Positions 1 to 6,461 of a stretch of DNA of 11,201 nucleotides are shown here, piece by piece. This DNA comes from Cellvibrionales bacterium (GTDB taxonomy: Bacteria > Pseudomonadota > Gammaproteobacteria > Pseudomonadales > UBA7434): contig JABIQF010000120.1 in NCBI GenBank assembly GCA_018668095.1, positions 1-11,201 of the forward strand, read 5' to 3'. The notes below the pieces were generated by a model that saw only the letters and a program-made list of their open reading frames with translations, was not told the origin of the DNA and searched no databases. Positions within the stretch are counted from its first letter, which is position 1, and every line of letters begins with the position of its first letter. A program made the translations under genes and the position numbers.

Positions 1-163
1 TCCAAAGATTTGAATGCGCCTTAAACTCATCTAGCGTAACAGCACCATCCTGATTTACATCGAGTCTCTTGAAATACCTTGCTGGATTTTGCTGTGCTAC
101 GGCAGCAAAACTAAAGGTTAAAAGCGCAATAACAGTAACAATTTTCGTCATTATTTTTTTCAT
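1..163 (-). CDS. Small secreted EF-hand calcium-binding protein, 5' part only
   Basis: This leftward gene is cut by the window edge, and 54 codons are visible. The N-terminus (MKKIMTKIVTV... followed by a hydrophobic run to about residue 20, then A-V-A-Q) is a Sec signal peptide, with cleavage likely after AVA (residues 21-23). Residues 35-47 read D-V-N-Q-D-G-A-V-T-L-D-E-F, which fits a canonical EF-hand loop: acidic or Asn ligands at positions 1, 3 and 5, Gly at 6, hydrophobic at 8, and Glu at 12. The protein is therefore probably exported to the periplasm and binds calcium. The start at 163 is favoured over the internal ATG at 151 because AGGA lies 7 nt upstream of it. A motif shared with the TonB-receptor promoter lies 135 bp upstream, suggesting co-regulation (inference). 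The total length, and whether more EF-hands follow, cannot be seen. A specific role in glycan use is unknown. Confidence 0.85.
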   Translation of the reverse strand, partial: MKKIMTKIVTVIALLTFSFAAVAQQNPARYFKRLDVNQDGAVTLDEFKAHSNLW

Positions 164-247
164 GGCTACGTCCTATTGGATTGTATAAAATTAAAACAAT
201 GCTAAATATCTCGGACTTCTTTCAAGAAACCCAGCTTTTAAGATTAG

Positions 248-277
248 ATCATATTAGGTTTTGAAAGTAACCTGTAA
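248..277 (-). promoter_or_regulatory. Possible sigma-70 promoter for the EF-hand gene
   Basis: On the minus strand, TTACAG (272-277) and TATGAT (248-253) are separated by 18 bp. TATGAT is one base from the -10 consensus, but TTACAG is a mediocre -35. The pair lies between the three-half-site motif (299-333) and the EF-hand start at 163, which is where an activator-dependent promoter would be expected. In AT-rich DNA such matches arise often by chance. Confidence 0.3.
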
Positions 278-298
278 AAAAAGAGCTTGGTGTGAGTC

Positions 299-333
299 TG
301 TATCAAGCTAAAGTACTGATACAAACTGATACA
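299..333 (-). promoter_or_regulatory. Candidate regulator operator A (three half-sites)
   Basis: Read leftward, the site is TGTATCA (333-327), a second TGTATCA (323-317) with starts exactly 10 bp apart, an 11-bp gap, then the inverted TGATACA (305-299). The same arrangement with the same spacings occurs at 3483-3517 ahead of the TonB receptor. Tandem half-sites one helical turn apart are typical of OmpR/PhoB-type winged-helix regulators, and such a regulator is encoded next door. In this orientation the site faces the EF-hand gene, but it could also control the regulator gene to its right. That the neighbouring regulator binds here is inference. A LacI- or TetR-like dimer reading only the inverted pair is the alternative. 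Confidence 0.65.
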
Positions 334-576
334 AAATCATCAAGCCTTAGCCCTAGGCTAGCCGATACTTGATAGCCCAAAATCGGCGACAATAGACGTC
401 TACTTATGCAAAAAAAGAAATATAAAGCACCTTATTCATAAACTAACTGATGATCTATGGTTTAGAACAGCAGAAAAGTTGACTGATGGTGGACACTTAA
501 GTTAAAAAATATATCTAGATAGCGCATAATGAATGATGTGTTTATTGTGGATATGCAATGACCTAGAGGTATAGGA

Positions 577-1302
577 ATGATCCATGTACTATTAGTCGAC
601 GATGATGCCGACATTATACAACCGCTAAAGCGCTTTCTGACAGATCATGGTCTGCGAGTCAGCAGTGCTGATAACGGTAGAAACATGCGTAAAATCCTTG
701 AAAATAGCGCTATCGATATTATTTTACTGGATGTCATGATGCCTGGCGAAGACGGCCTAATGCTATGCCGCTACGTTCAAGATAAATATAAAATACCGGT
801 TATCCTACTAACTGCTTTGTCTGATGACGACGATAAAGTTGTCGGCTTAGAAATGGGCGCTGATGACTACATTAGCAAACCCTTTAATGCACGTGTTCTA
901 CTCGCTCGTTTAAAGGCCGTATTACGACGCTGTGAGAACGAAACCAATGATCAATTAGCAGAATCAGAAGTCACGGCTATTGCCTTTGGTGGTTGGACCT
1001 TGGATATTTATCAACGTGAAATCATCGACCAAGAAAATGTCGCCGTTGCCTTAAGCGCCGCTGAATATCGATTACTACAAGTGTTTTTACAACGGCCACA
1101 GCGCACGTTATCACGCGACCAATTACTCGACTTAACACACGGCAGAGAAGCCAAAGCCTTTGACCGCAGTATTGATAATCTTATTAGTCGCTTACGGCGA
1201 AAAGTGGAACTCGACACCACCAATCCAAAAATCATTAAAACGGTTAGAGGTGGTGGCTATACTCTAGCAATGCCAGTCTCAAAGATATTTAAAAATGCCT
1301 AA
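577..1302 (+). CDS. OmpR-family DNA-binding response regulator
   Basis: This cytoplasmic transcription factor of a two-component system has 241 residues, the usual length for the family. The N-terminal receiver domain (about 2-115) has the acidic cluster D8-D10, the phospho-acceptor D52 in L-L-D-V-M-M-P-G, the switch Thr T79, and K101 in S-K-P-F. The C-terminal winged-helix domain (about 137-235) carries the OmpR-like stretch L-S-R-D-Q-L-L-D-L (178-186), R-S-I-D-N-L-I-S-R-L-R-R (recognition helix region) and R-G-G-G-Y-T-L near the end. The linker and C-terminal pattern resemble OmpR itself more than PhoB. The start is supported by AGAGG 7 nt upstream. The next gene, a histidine kinase, overlaps the last 8 bp, so the pair is one transcript and probably translationally coupled. 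Its likely targets are the two three-half-site motifs in this window (inference). It is not called ompR because its target here appears to be a glycan locus. Confidence 0.95.
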   Translation: MIHVLLVDDDADIIQPLKRFLTDHGLRVSSADNGRNMRKILENSAIDIILLDVMMPGEDGLMLCRYVQDKYKIPVILLTALSDDDDKVVGLEMGADDYISKPFNARVLLARLKAVLRRCENETNDQLAESEVTAIAFGGWTLDIYQREIIDQENVAVALSAAEYRLLQVFLQRPQRTLSRDQLLDLTHGREAKAFDRSIDNLISRLRRKVELDTTNPKIIKTVRGGGYTLAMPVSKIFKNA

Positions 1303-2686
1303 AAAACTCGCCAGCCAAATAATTTCATTAATTTTATTTATGCTGCTGTGTACACACATTTTAACCTCTTTCAATTTTTTTATAAAAACAGATTTCCATG
1401 ACATATTAAATGACCGTATTAATAATGGCACGTATATTAATCGTATGGCGACAGCCGTTAATGTCGTAGAGAGTAATAAGATAAGGGATAACTTTACACT
1501 TAGCACTTTCCGTGAAAAATTCTATGTCATTGACACCCCTCTTTTTGAAACGGCGAATTTAAACGCGCAAGATCATAAGCTCAGCCAACAATTAAAGGAA
1601 CGTATGGGAGAGCAATACCCAAACGCATCGATACAACAACTTTACATTCCCGAATCAAGAATATTTAGTGCATTAAAGCATTTTTCTGAATATATAGATC
1701 GCTTAGGCAGCGATGAAATTAAGAGTTACTCGCCTGCTGTTATTCTACAATCTCAAGTACAACTCAGTAATGGCAACTGGTTAGTCATGTTGATTTTAGA
1801 TGTATATCCCTACCCAACATGGATGGCAGAGACACTTAAGCCTTTATCAATATTTACTATCATATTCGTCTTATTCTCGATCATTATCGTACTCGGCATT
1901 ACCAGCCCGCTAGCAGAATTAGAAAAAAAAGCGCAAAAATTAGGCGTAGGTGAAAAAATAAAAGCAGTAAAACTTAGAGGCCCAATCGATATACAAAATG
2001 TGATTATCGCCTTTAACACCATGCTTAAACGCGTCACCAATGTTAATGATCATAGAGCACGAGCACTAGCAGCCATCTCTCATGATATTCGAACGCCATT
2101 AACGTCTATGCGCTTACAAGCAGAATTTATTTCCGAGCCCGATATACAAGATAATATTTTCAAAAAAATTGATGAAATGGAGCAAATTTGTGAGGCGACA
2201 ATCACTTTTGCATTACAAGATTCATGGTCTGAAAAAACACGCGTATTTGATATCGTTTCACTTGTCGATTCTCTGTGCGCCGACCTCTACGAACAGGGGT
2301 TAGAGGTCCATTTTGAACTTACAGAGAAAATGAAATTCTCCGGAAGGCCTGTCGCCTTAAAAAGAGCTATCACGAATCTCATTAAGAATGGCGTTGAATA
2401 CGGAGAAAGCGTTGAAGTTTCTATTGTTAAATTAGACTCAGTGATAAAAATACATATTTTAGATCAAGGCAAAGGTATTCCTACCGATAAAATGGAACAG
2501 TTGTTTTCACCCTTTGAGCGTTTAGAGCACTCAAGAAACAGAGACTCTGGCGGTTTAGGTTTAGGCATGGCAATTGCCCGCTCAGTGGTTCGCTCACATG
2601 GTGGCGAAGTTGAGCTGAAAAATATTGAAGATAAAGGACTTGATGCAATCGTTATTTTACCGATTCCACCCTCTCTAATACACTAA
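1295..2686 (+). CDS. EnvZ-like membrane sensor histidine kinase
   Basis: This is the partner kinase of the upstream regulator, 463 residues long. Transmembrane helix 1 is at about 8-29, followed by a periplasmic sensor region of about 150 residues (30-182) that matches no sensor family I recognise. Helix 2 is at about 183-203, followed by a HAMP domain (about 204-256). The dimerisation/phospho-acceptor domain has H263 in S-H-D-I-R-T-P-L-T, as in EnvZ-type kinases. The catalytic ATPase domain has an N-box with N361 and N365, G1 D-Q-G-K-G (390-394), an F-box around F405-F408, and the G2 loop G-G-L-G-L-G (419-424). All catalytic motifs are present, so it should be active. The start overlaps the regulator stop by 8 bp and has no strong Shine-Dalgarno sequence of its own, consistent with translational coupling. 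Its 3' end overlaps the convergent downstream gene by 12 bp. The signal sensed is unknown; a glycan fragment is plausible from context only. Confidence 0.94.
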   Translation: MPKKLASQIISLILFMLLCTHILTSFNFFIKTDFHDILNDRINNGTYINRMATAVNVVESNKIRDNFTLSTFREKFYVIDTPLFETANLNAQDHKLSQQLKERMGEQYPNASIQQLYIPESRIFSALKHFSEYIDRLGSDEIKSYSPAVILQSQVQLSNGNWLVMLILDVYPYPTWMAETLKPLSIFTIIFVLFSIIIVLGITSPLAELEKKAQKLGVGEKIKAVKLRGPIDIQNVIIAFNTMLKRVTNVNDHRARALAAISHDIRTPLTSMRLQAEFISEPDIQDNIFKKIDEMEQICEATITFALQDSWSEKTRVFDIVSLVDSLCADLYEQGLEVHFELTEKMKFSGRPVALKRAITNLIKNGVEYGESVEVSIVKLDSVIKIHILDQGKGIPTDKMEQLFSPFERLEHSRNRDSGGLGLGMAIARSVVRSHGGEVELKNIEDKGLDAIVILPIPPSLIH

Positions 2687-3082
2687 ATCCCAATTGGTAT
2701 TGTTATCATAATCCCTCTGGTTTGCAGAGCCTCCGACTTCTCTGCCATAACCTAGGGTATAAACTCTATAACTGTCTTCTCCATCGACATACTCATAAAA
2801 ATAAGGGTTATTCCAAATATCTTCGGGTATCTTAGTCACGTAAATACCAATCAACTGCGATAAATCTGAAGGATAATTCCCCGTATCTTTTTTATAATCT
2901 TCGATCATAGTCATAACACTTTGAATATTCAATTTTGCTTTAATAATATTCTCGTTATCGATAGTGGCTGACTCGTTGTAAATCACTAAGCTTAACGTCA
3001 GTATTGCCAGAACGAATATACACAGCGCTATCGATAATAATATTTTTGATGCAATATTGACTGTCCGTGAGGTCGATGGCAT
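2675..3082 (-). CDS. Membrane-anchored protein with GspG-like C-terminal domain
   Basis: This 135-residue protein has one N-terminal transmembrane helix (about 12-35), a helical stretch (about 43-66), and a C-terminal region resembling the major type II secretion pseudopilin GspG. That region includes P-S-D-L-S-Q-L (71-77), I-P-E-D-I-W-N-N-P-Y (85-94), and S-Y-R-V-Y-T-L-G-Y-G-R-E-V-G-G (104-118). The usual prepilin peptidase site (G-F-T-L-I-E-like) is absent and no Glu sits at position 5 of a mature helix. The Asp usual in the L-G-x-D-G-x-x-G-G calcium loop is replaced by G-Y-G-R. It is therefore unlikely to be a working pseudopilin and is better described as an anchored, externally facing domain. 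It is convergent with the kinase and overlaps its 3' end by 12 bp. Its own promoter would lie in the 3083-3618 region, but none is clear. No function can be assigned. Confidence 0.8.
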   Translation of the reverse strand: MPSTSRTVNIASKILLSIALCIFVLAILTLSLVIYNESATIDNENIIKAKLNIQSVMTMIEDYKKDTGNYPSDLSQLIGIYVTKIPEDIWNNPYFYEYVDGEDSYRVYTLGYGREVGGSANQRDYDNNTNWDLVY

Positions 3083-3342
3083 ATTTTTAAACTCTATTTT
3101 TTCATTTGTATGTTATTACGTATTAATCTTTTATTTTTAAGTGAAACTGTATTAAGGTTTCTACACGCTTTTCTCATATAAAAAATAATATTTATAGAAC
3201 CGTAGCCCATAGATTATTGAGTCATCTACTTTGCTAGAAAGCCCTGCAACCTTTAATCTGCAATCTATAAGAAATTATCTAGAAAAGGGATAAAACAGCG
3301 TTAGCCCACATAGGCTTAGAAGAGTATAAACCAAACCTGATC

Positions 3343-3409
3343 ATGCCGCCTATAGTCAAGGACAGCCAGCCTATTCTGACTAAAATTTAACGATAAATAT
3401 AAGCGGCAT
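3343..3409. repeat. Inverted repeat with 12-bp arms, 43-bp spacing
   Basis: The left arm is ATGCCGCCTATA (3343-3354) and the right arm is TATAAGCGGCAT (3398-3409). Eleven of twelve positions are complementary. The arms sit in otherwise AT-rich intergenic DNA about 70 bp upstream of the receptor operator. The spacing is too wide for a simple dimer operator. It could be a looped stem in RNA, two separated operators, or a remnant of a small mobile element. No function is supported. Confidence 0.4.
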
Positions 3410-3482
3410 AACGATAACAATCGGCTTGAATATAACTATTTAATGCCTGCTAGCATACTGTTTTATATTACCTAACGAGTTT

Positions 3483-3517
3483 TGTATCAAATTGTATCAA
3501 TGCATTAATATGATACC
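3483..3517 (+). promoter_or_regulatory. Candidate regulator operator B (three half-sites)
   Basis: TGTATCA at 3483-3489 and again at 3493-3499, exactly 10 bp apart, are followed after 11 bp by the inverted TGATACC (3511-3517, one mismatch). Spacing and order match site A at 299-333 read on the minus strand. Around the tandem half-sites the match extends to T-T-T-G-T-A-T-C-A in the first copy and T-T-G-T-A-T-C-A in the second. The site ends 101 bp before the receptor start, a suitable place for transcription activation. Binding by the regulator at 577-1302 is inferred. Confidence 0.7.
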
Positions 3518-3618
3518 CGCGGTTACTGGTTAATATAAGGTAGATTATTGAGCCTATGGTAACTTAGCCTTTAAATGTAAGGATACTCGATAATAAAATT
3601 AAAAAACTGGGATGCGCT

Positions 3619-6342
3619 ATGTCTATCAAACAGAATAAAAATAAAGACCTTTGTTTTACCCTAAAAACATCTGTATTGGCCTCTTGCTTATTAGCAAGTC
3701 TTCCAGTCAGCATGGCTAATGCCCAAGATAATAACGCCTCAGCTGATGACCAACAAATACAAGAAGTGGTCGTAGAGATAGGCATTTTAGGCAGTATTTT
3801 AAGATCATTAAGAGAGAAGAGAAACGCCGACCAAATTAAAGATGTTATTAGCGCTGAAGATATCGGCAAGTTACCCGATCAAAATTTAGCCGAAGCGTTA
3901 CAGAGAATCACAGGCGTACAAATTAGTCGAGATTTTGGCGATGGCAGTGAAGTGTCTATTCGAGGCATGGCTCAAAACCGTGTAGAAATTAATGGCCAGT
4001 CTGTTATGGGCTCTAACTCAGAAGGCCGTGGCATAAGCTTCAATGATTTAGCCCCAGACGCCTTTAGCAGCATTGAAGTTATTAAAACGCCCATGGCGAG
4101 CATGACGGAGGGCTCTCTTGGCGGCACTATTCGCTTAAATACTCGTCGTGCATTTAACTCAAAAGGAACCGTTTTAAGTGGCCGTGTACAAGGCGAATAC
4201 GTAGAGAATTTACCCGGGCAATGGAATCATGTCGATGATATAACACCCACTCTCTCACTGTTCGGCAGCACACGCTGGGATACCGATTTTGGAGAAATGG
4301 GCGTAACAACCTCTTTTACCTACCAAGAGCAAGACAGAACAAAAGACACCTCTGAAATGCGCTGGAAGCCTTATACCGTCTCTGCCACACAAAGAACGGT
4401 AACAGCAGCTAATGGCGATGTACTCGCCAACCCAGGTGATATCATTTTCGCGCCTCAGCAAGTGAAGTTTCAAGCCTGGAATAGAGATCAAACGCGAGTA
4501 GGCATTGTGAGTAGTTTTCAATGGCAAGCGTTAGACACCCTTCAGCTATACGCCGATCTTAACTATAACGCCTTTGATATAAAAACTAGAAGTAACTCAA
4601 TCCAAGCCACGTTTAACACAGGCAACACCAACTATACCAACGCCATTCTCACTGAAGATAATACGCTTTTACAAGCGAATGCCAGCACAACCTTCGGTAA
4701 CACCAATGGTTGGGCACAAGACAGCGACAGAAAAACCTATGGACTCACGATTGGTGGAGAATACTTTTTAGATGATTGGACGATTACATCCAGCTTGGGC
4801 TCATCGCACGGTGAAACAGATCAAAACAATTCATTTTTTAGCACCACTATTTTAAGAAGCCGAGCGGCAAGCTATGCATTAATTGATACCGAGGTACCAA
4901 CGCTAGACTTTAACCTAAACGGCGCTGATATCGATACATCGGATTTAGGGAATTATTATATTAGCGGGTTATCACTTCAGGATGCGCTCTTGGAGTCAGA
5001 TAACACCGAATTCAAACTCGATTTTAATTATAATATTGAAGGTGATCATATCTCTTCGGTAGAGTTTGGTGGTCGTATCGCTCAGCGTGAAGCTTCTCGA
5101 GAAAGAGATATCGTTAGTAACAATAGCCTACGAGGCGAGCTAGTATCTAACTACCCTACCATTGTGAATCGAATGAATGCATTTCCTGCCGATTTTTTAG
5201 ATGGATTTTCGGGTGGCAGCTATGATTACCTAGCCCCACAAAATGGTGACTTTTGGTCTAACCCAGAAATCGCAGTCGATTTATATGGCATTGATGTTAC
5301 AACCGATTTAACACCTGAATTGGGCTATCAATATAATGTTAAAGAAGATACTGATGCCGCTTACCTCCAAGTTAATTTCGCAGGCGAGATGTTATACACA
5401 CCCTACTCAGGCAATATCGGTGTTCGCAGAGTGTTTACCGATGTTGAATCTTCAGGTTTTTTACAGCCGCCGGGCGGCATAACGCCAACAGAATTATCAG
5501 TAACCAATGCCTATAATGATACATTAGCCAGCGCCAATATTGGTTTCGCCTTACTTGATGATTTACTGTTACGTTTTTCTGTGGCCGACGTAATGTCTCG
5601 CCCAAGAATTTCAGACCTAAGTGCTGCGACTAAAATAAACACAGGAGATTCAACAGGGCAATCTGGCAATGTTGAGTTAGAGCCTTTCCGCGCTACACAA
5701 TATGACATTTCCGTTGAGTGGTATGCAACGGACACTGACTACATCAGTGGTGCCATTTTCTTTAAAGATATCGAATCTTTTATTGTTCGAACCCGTGAAG
5801 ACAGAGTAATTTTTCGGCCCGACCTTGGACAGGACGTCATATACGATATCTCGCTCCCTAACAATGGCGAAGGTGGAGAAGTCAAAGGATTTGAGATTGG
5901 CTTTACAAAAACATTCGGATTTTTAGGTGAGAAATTTAGCGGTTTAGGTATTAGCGGTTCTTTCACTTATGCCGACAGCGAAACATCCAACAGAAATATA
6001 GTTACTGGTGAACCACTACCACTAGAAGACCTCTCAAAAGAAAGCTATAACATCGTCAGTTTTTATGAGTATCAAAAATTCTCTGCACGACTCGCTTACA
6101 ACTGGCGCTCTGAGTTTTTAGACAAGACTCAAGGTTTTAATCAACAACCCCAAACTGAACGTGATCGCAGTCAAATCGACTTCTCTGCGAGCTATAAAAT
6201 AACACCCAAAGTAAAAGTATCCTTGAATGCTATTAATTTAGGTAATGATGCTAATGATCAGCATCAACTTCTTGAAGAGCGCGATTTCAAGAAAAGTTCC
6301 GTAGGCCGCCGATATACCGTCAATATTAGCGCTCGACTTTAA
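3619..6342 (+). CDS. TonB-dependent outer-membrane receptor, carbohydrate-type
   Basis: This is a 907-residue outer-membrane active transporter energised by TonB-ExbBD. The signal peptide covers residues 1-35, with cleavage after A-N-A before Q36. A TonB-box-like stretch E-V-V-V-E-I is at 49-54. The plug domain (about 66-178) contains I-S-A-E-D-I-G-K-L-P-D-Q-N-L-A-E-A-L (78-94), I-T-G-V-Q-I-S-R, V-S-I-R-G-M, and the I-R-L-N-T-R end. The rest is a 22-strand-type beta barrel rich in aromatic/Asn/Asp strands, ending in Y-T-V-N-I-S-A-R-L. The D-I-G-K-L-P-D-x-N-x-A-E-A-L signature is typical of the Xanthomonas/Caulobacter-type branch, often linked to glycan uptake in marine Proteobacteria. No SusD-like gene is adjacent, as expected outside Bacteroidetes. 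The gene lacks a strong Shine-Dalgarno sequence; the start was chosen because it directly precedes a good signal peptide. It is the first gene after operator B. The imported glycan is inferred from its enzyme neighbours, not from its own sequence. Confidence 0.93.
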   Translation: MSIKQNKNKDLCFTLKTSVLASCLLASLPVSMANAQDNNASADDQQIQEVVVEIGILGSILRSLREKRNADQIKDVISAEDIGKLPDQNLAEALQRITGVQISRDFGDGSEVSIRGMAQNRVEINGQSVMGSNSEGRGISFNDLAPDAFSSIEVIKTPMASMTEGSLGGTIRLNTRRAFNSKGTVLSGRVQGEYVENLPGQWNHVDDITPTLSLFGSTRWDTDFGEMGVTTSFTYQEQDRTKDTSEMRWKPYTVSATQRTVTAANGDVLANPGDIIFAPQQVKFQAWNRDQTRVGIVSSFQWQALDTLQLYADLNYNAFDIKTRSNSIQATFNTGNTNYTNAILTEDNTLLQANASTTFGNTNGWAQDSDRKTYGLTIGGEYFLDDWTITSSLGSSHGETDQNNSFFSTTILRSRAASYALIDTEVPTLDFNLNGADIDTSDLGNYYISGLSLQDALLESDNTEFKLDFNYNIEGDHISSVEFGGRIAQREASRERDIVSNNSLRGELVSNYPTIVNRMNAFPADFLDGFSGGSYDYLAPQNGDFWSNPEIAVDLYGIDVTTDLTPELGYQYNVKEDTDAAYLQVNFAGEMLYTPYSGNIGVRRVFTDVESSGFLQPPGGITPTELSVTNAYNDTLASANIGFALLDDLLLRFSVADVMSRPRISDLSAATKINTGDSTGQSGNVELEPFRATQYDISVEWYATDTDYISGAIFFKDIESFIVRTREDRVIFRPDLGQDVIYDISLPNNGEGGEVKGFEIGFTKTFGFLGEKFSGLGISGSFTYADSETSNRNIVTGEPLPLEDLSKESYNIVSFYEYQKFSARLAYNWRSEFLDKTQGFNQQPQTERDRSQIDFSASYKITPKVKVSLNAINLGNDANDQHQLLEERDFKKSSVGRRYTVNISARL

Positions 6343-6403
6343 TATATAAGTTTTGAAAAAAACTAGAGTTTAAGTATAACGAACAACGACTCTACACCCT
6401 TAA

Positions 6404-6440
6404 TCAGCTTTCTATGTTGAGCATAGAAAGCTGACTTTTA
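6404..6440 (+). terminator. Perfect 13-bp hairpin with short T-rich tail between receptor and sulfatase 1
   Basis: TCAGCTTTCTATG (6404-6416) pairs perfectly with CATAGAAAGCTGA (6422-6434) around a 5-nt loop, and CTTTTAATTCTT follows. The stem is only moderately GC-rich and the T run is interrupted, so termination would be partial. The hairpin ends 27 nt before the start of sulfatase 1. A partial terminator or RNA-stability element that lets the receptor be expressed more than the enzymes fits best. A full terminator, with a separate promoter for the enzymes, is possible, but I see no clear promoter in the 27 nt that remain. Confidence 0.65.
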
Positions 6441-6461
6441 ATTCTTGAAGAAACGAAACCT

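Larger units (their letters stand above)
164..576. other. Divergent intergenic region between EF-hand gene and response regulator
   Basis: This 413-bp AT-rich stretch has no supported gene. It holds the three-half-site motif at 299-333 and a possible leftward promoter at 248-277. A short inverted repeat pairs GCCGAT (361-366) with ATCGGC (382-387). A weak rightward promoter-like pair, TTGACT (479-484) and TTAAAA (502-507) spaced by 17 bp, lies ahead of the regulator. The ribosome-binding site of the regulator is AGAGG at 565-569. Everything other than the three-half-site motif and the ribosome-binding site is weak. Confidence 0.7.
3083..3618. other. Intergenic region upstream of the TonB-receptor operon
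   Basis: This 536-bp AT-rich region is dense in stops, and I see no supported gene or RNA. It contains a long-spaced inverted repeat at 3343-3409 and the three-half-site motif at 3483-3517. Between that motif and the receptor start lie AT-rich -10-like strings (TAATAT at 3531-3536, TATAAG at 3534-3539) without a good -35. That is what an activator-dependent promoter would look like, but the exact promoter cannot be fixed by eye. Confidence 0.7.

Noticed and set aside
361..387. Stem GCCGAT...ATCGGC as a riboswitch or terminator before the regulator
   Set aside because: A 6-bp stem with a 15-nt loop and no T tail is within chance expectation, and no conserved riboswitch core is visible.
2675..3082. 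Genuine type II secretion major pseudopilin
   Set aside because: There is no prepilin peptidase site, no Glu5 equivalent, the calcium-loop Asp is missing, and no other secretion genes are present.
3564..3869. 101-residue minus-strand ORF over the receptor 5' end
   Set aside because: It lies opposite the receptor signal peptide and plug codons and across its promoter region, shows no recognisable domain, and looks like a shadow.
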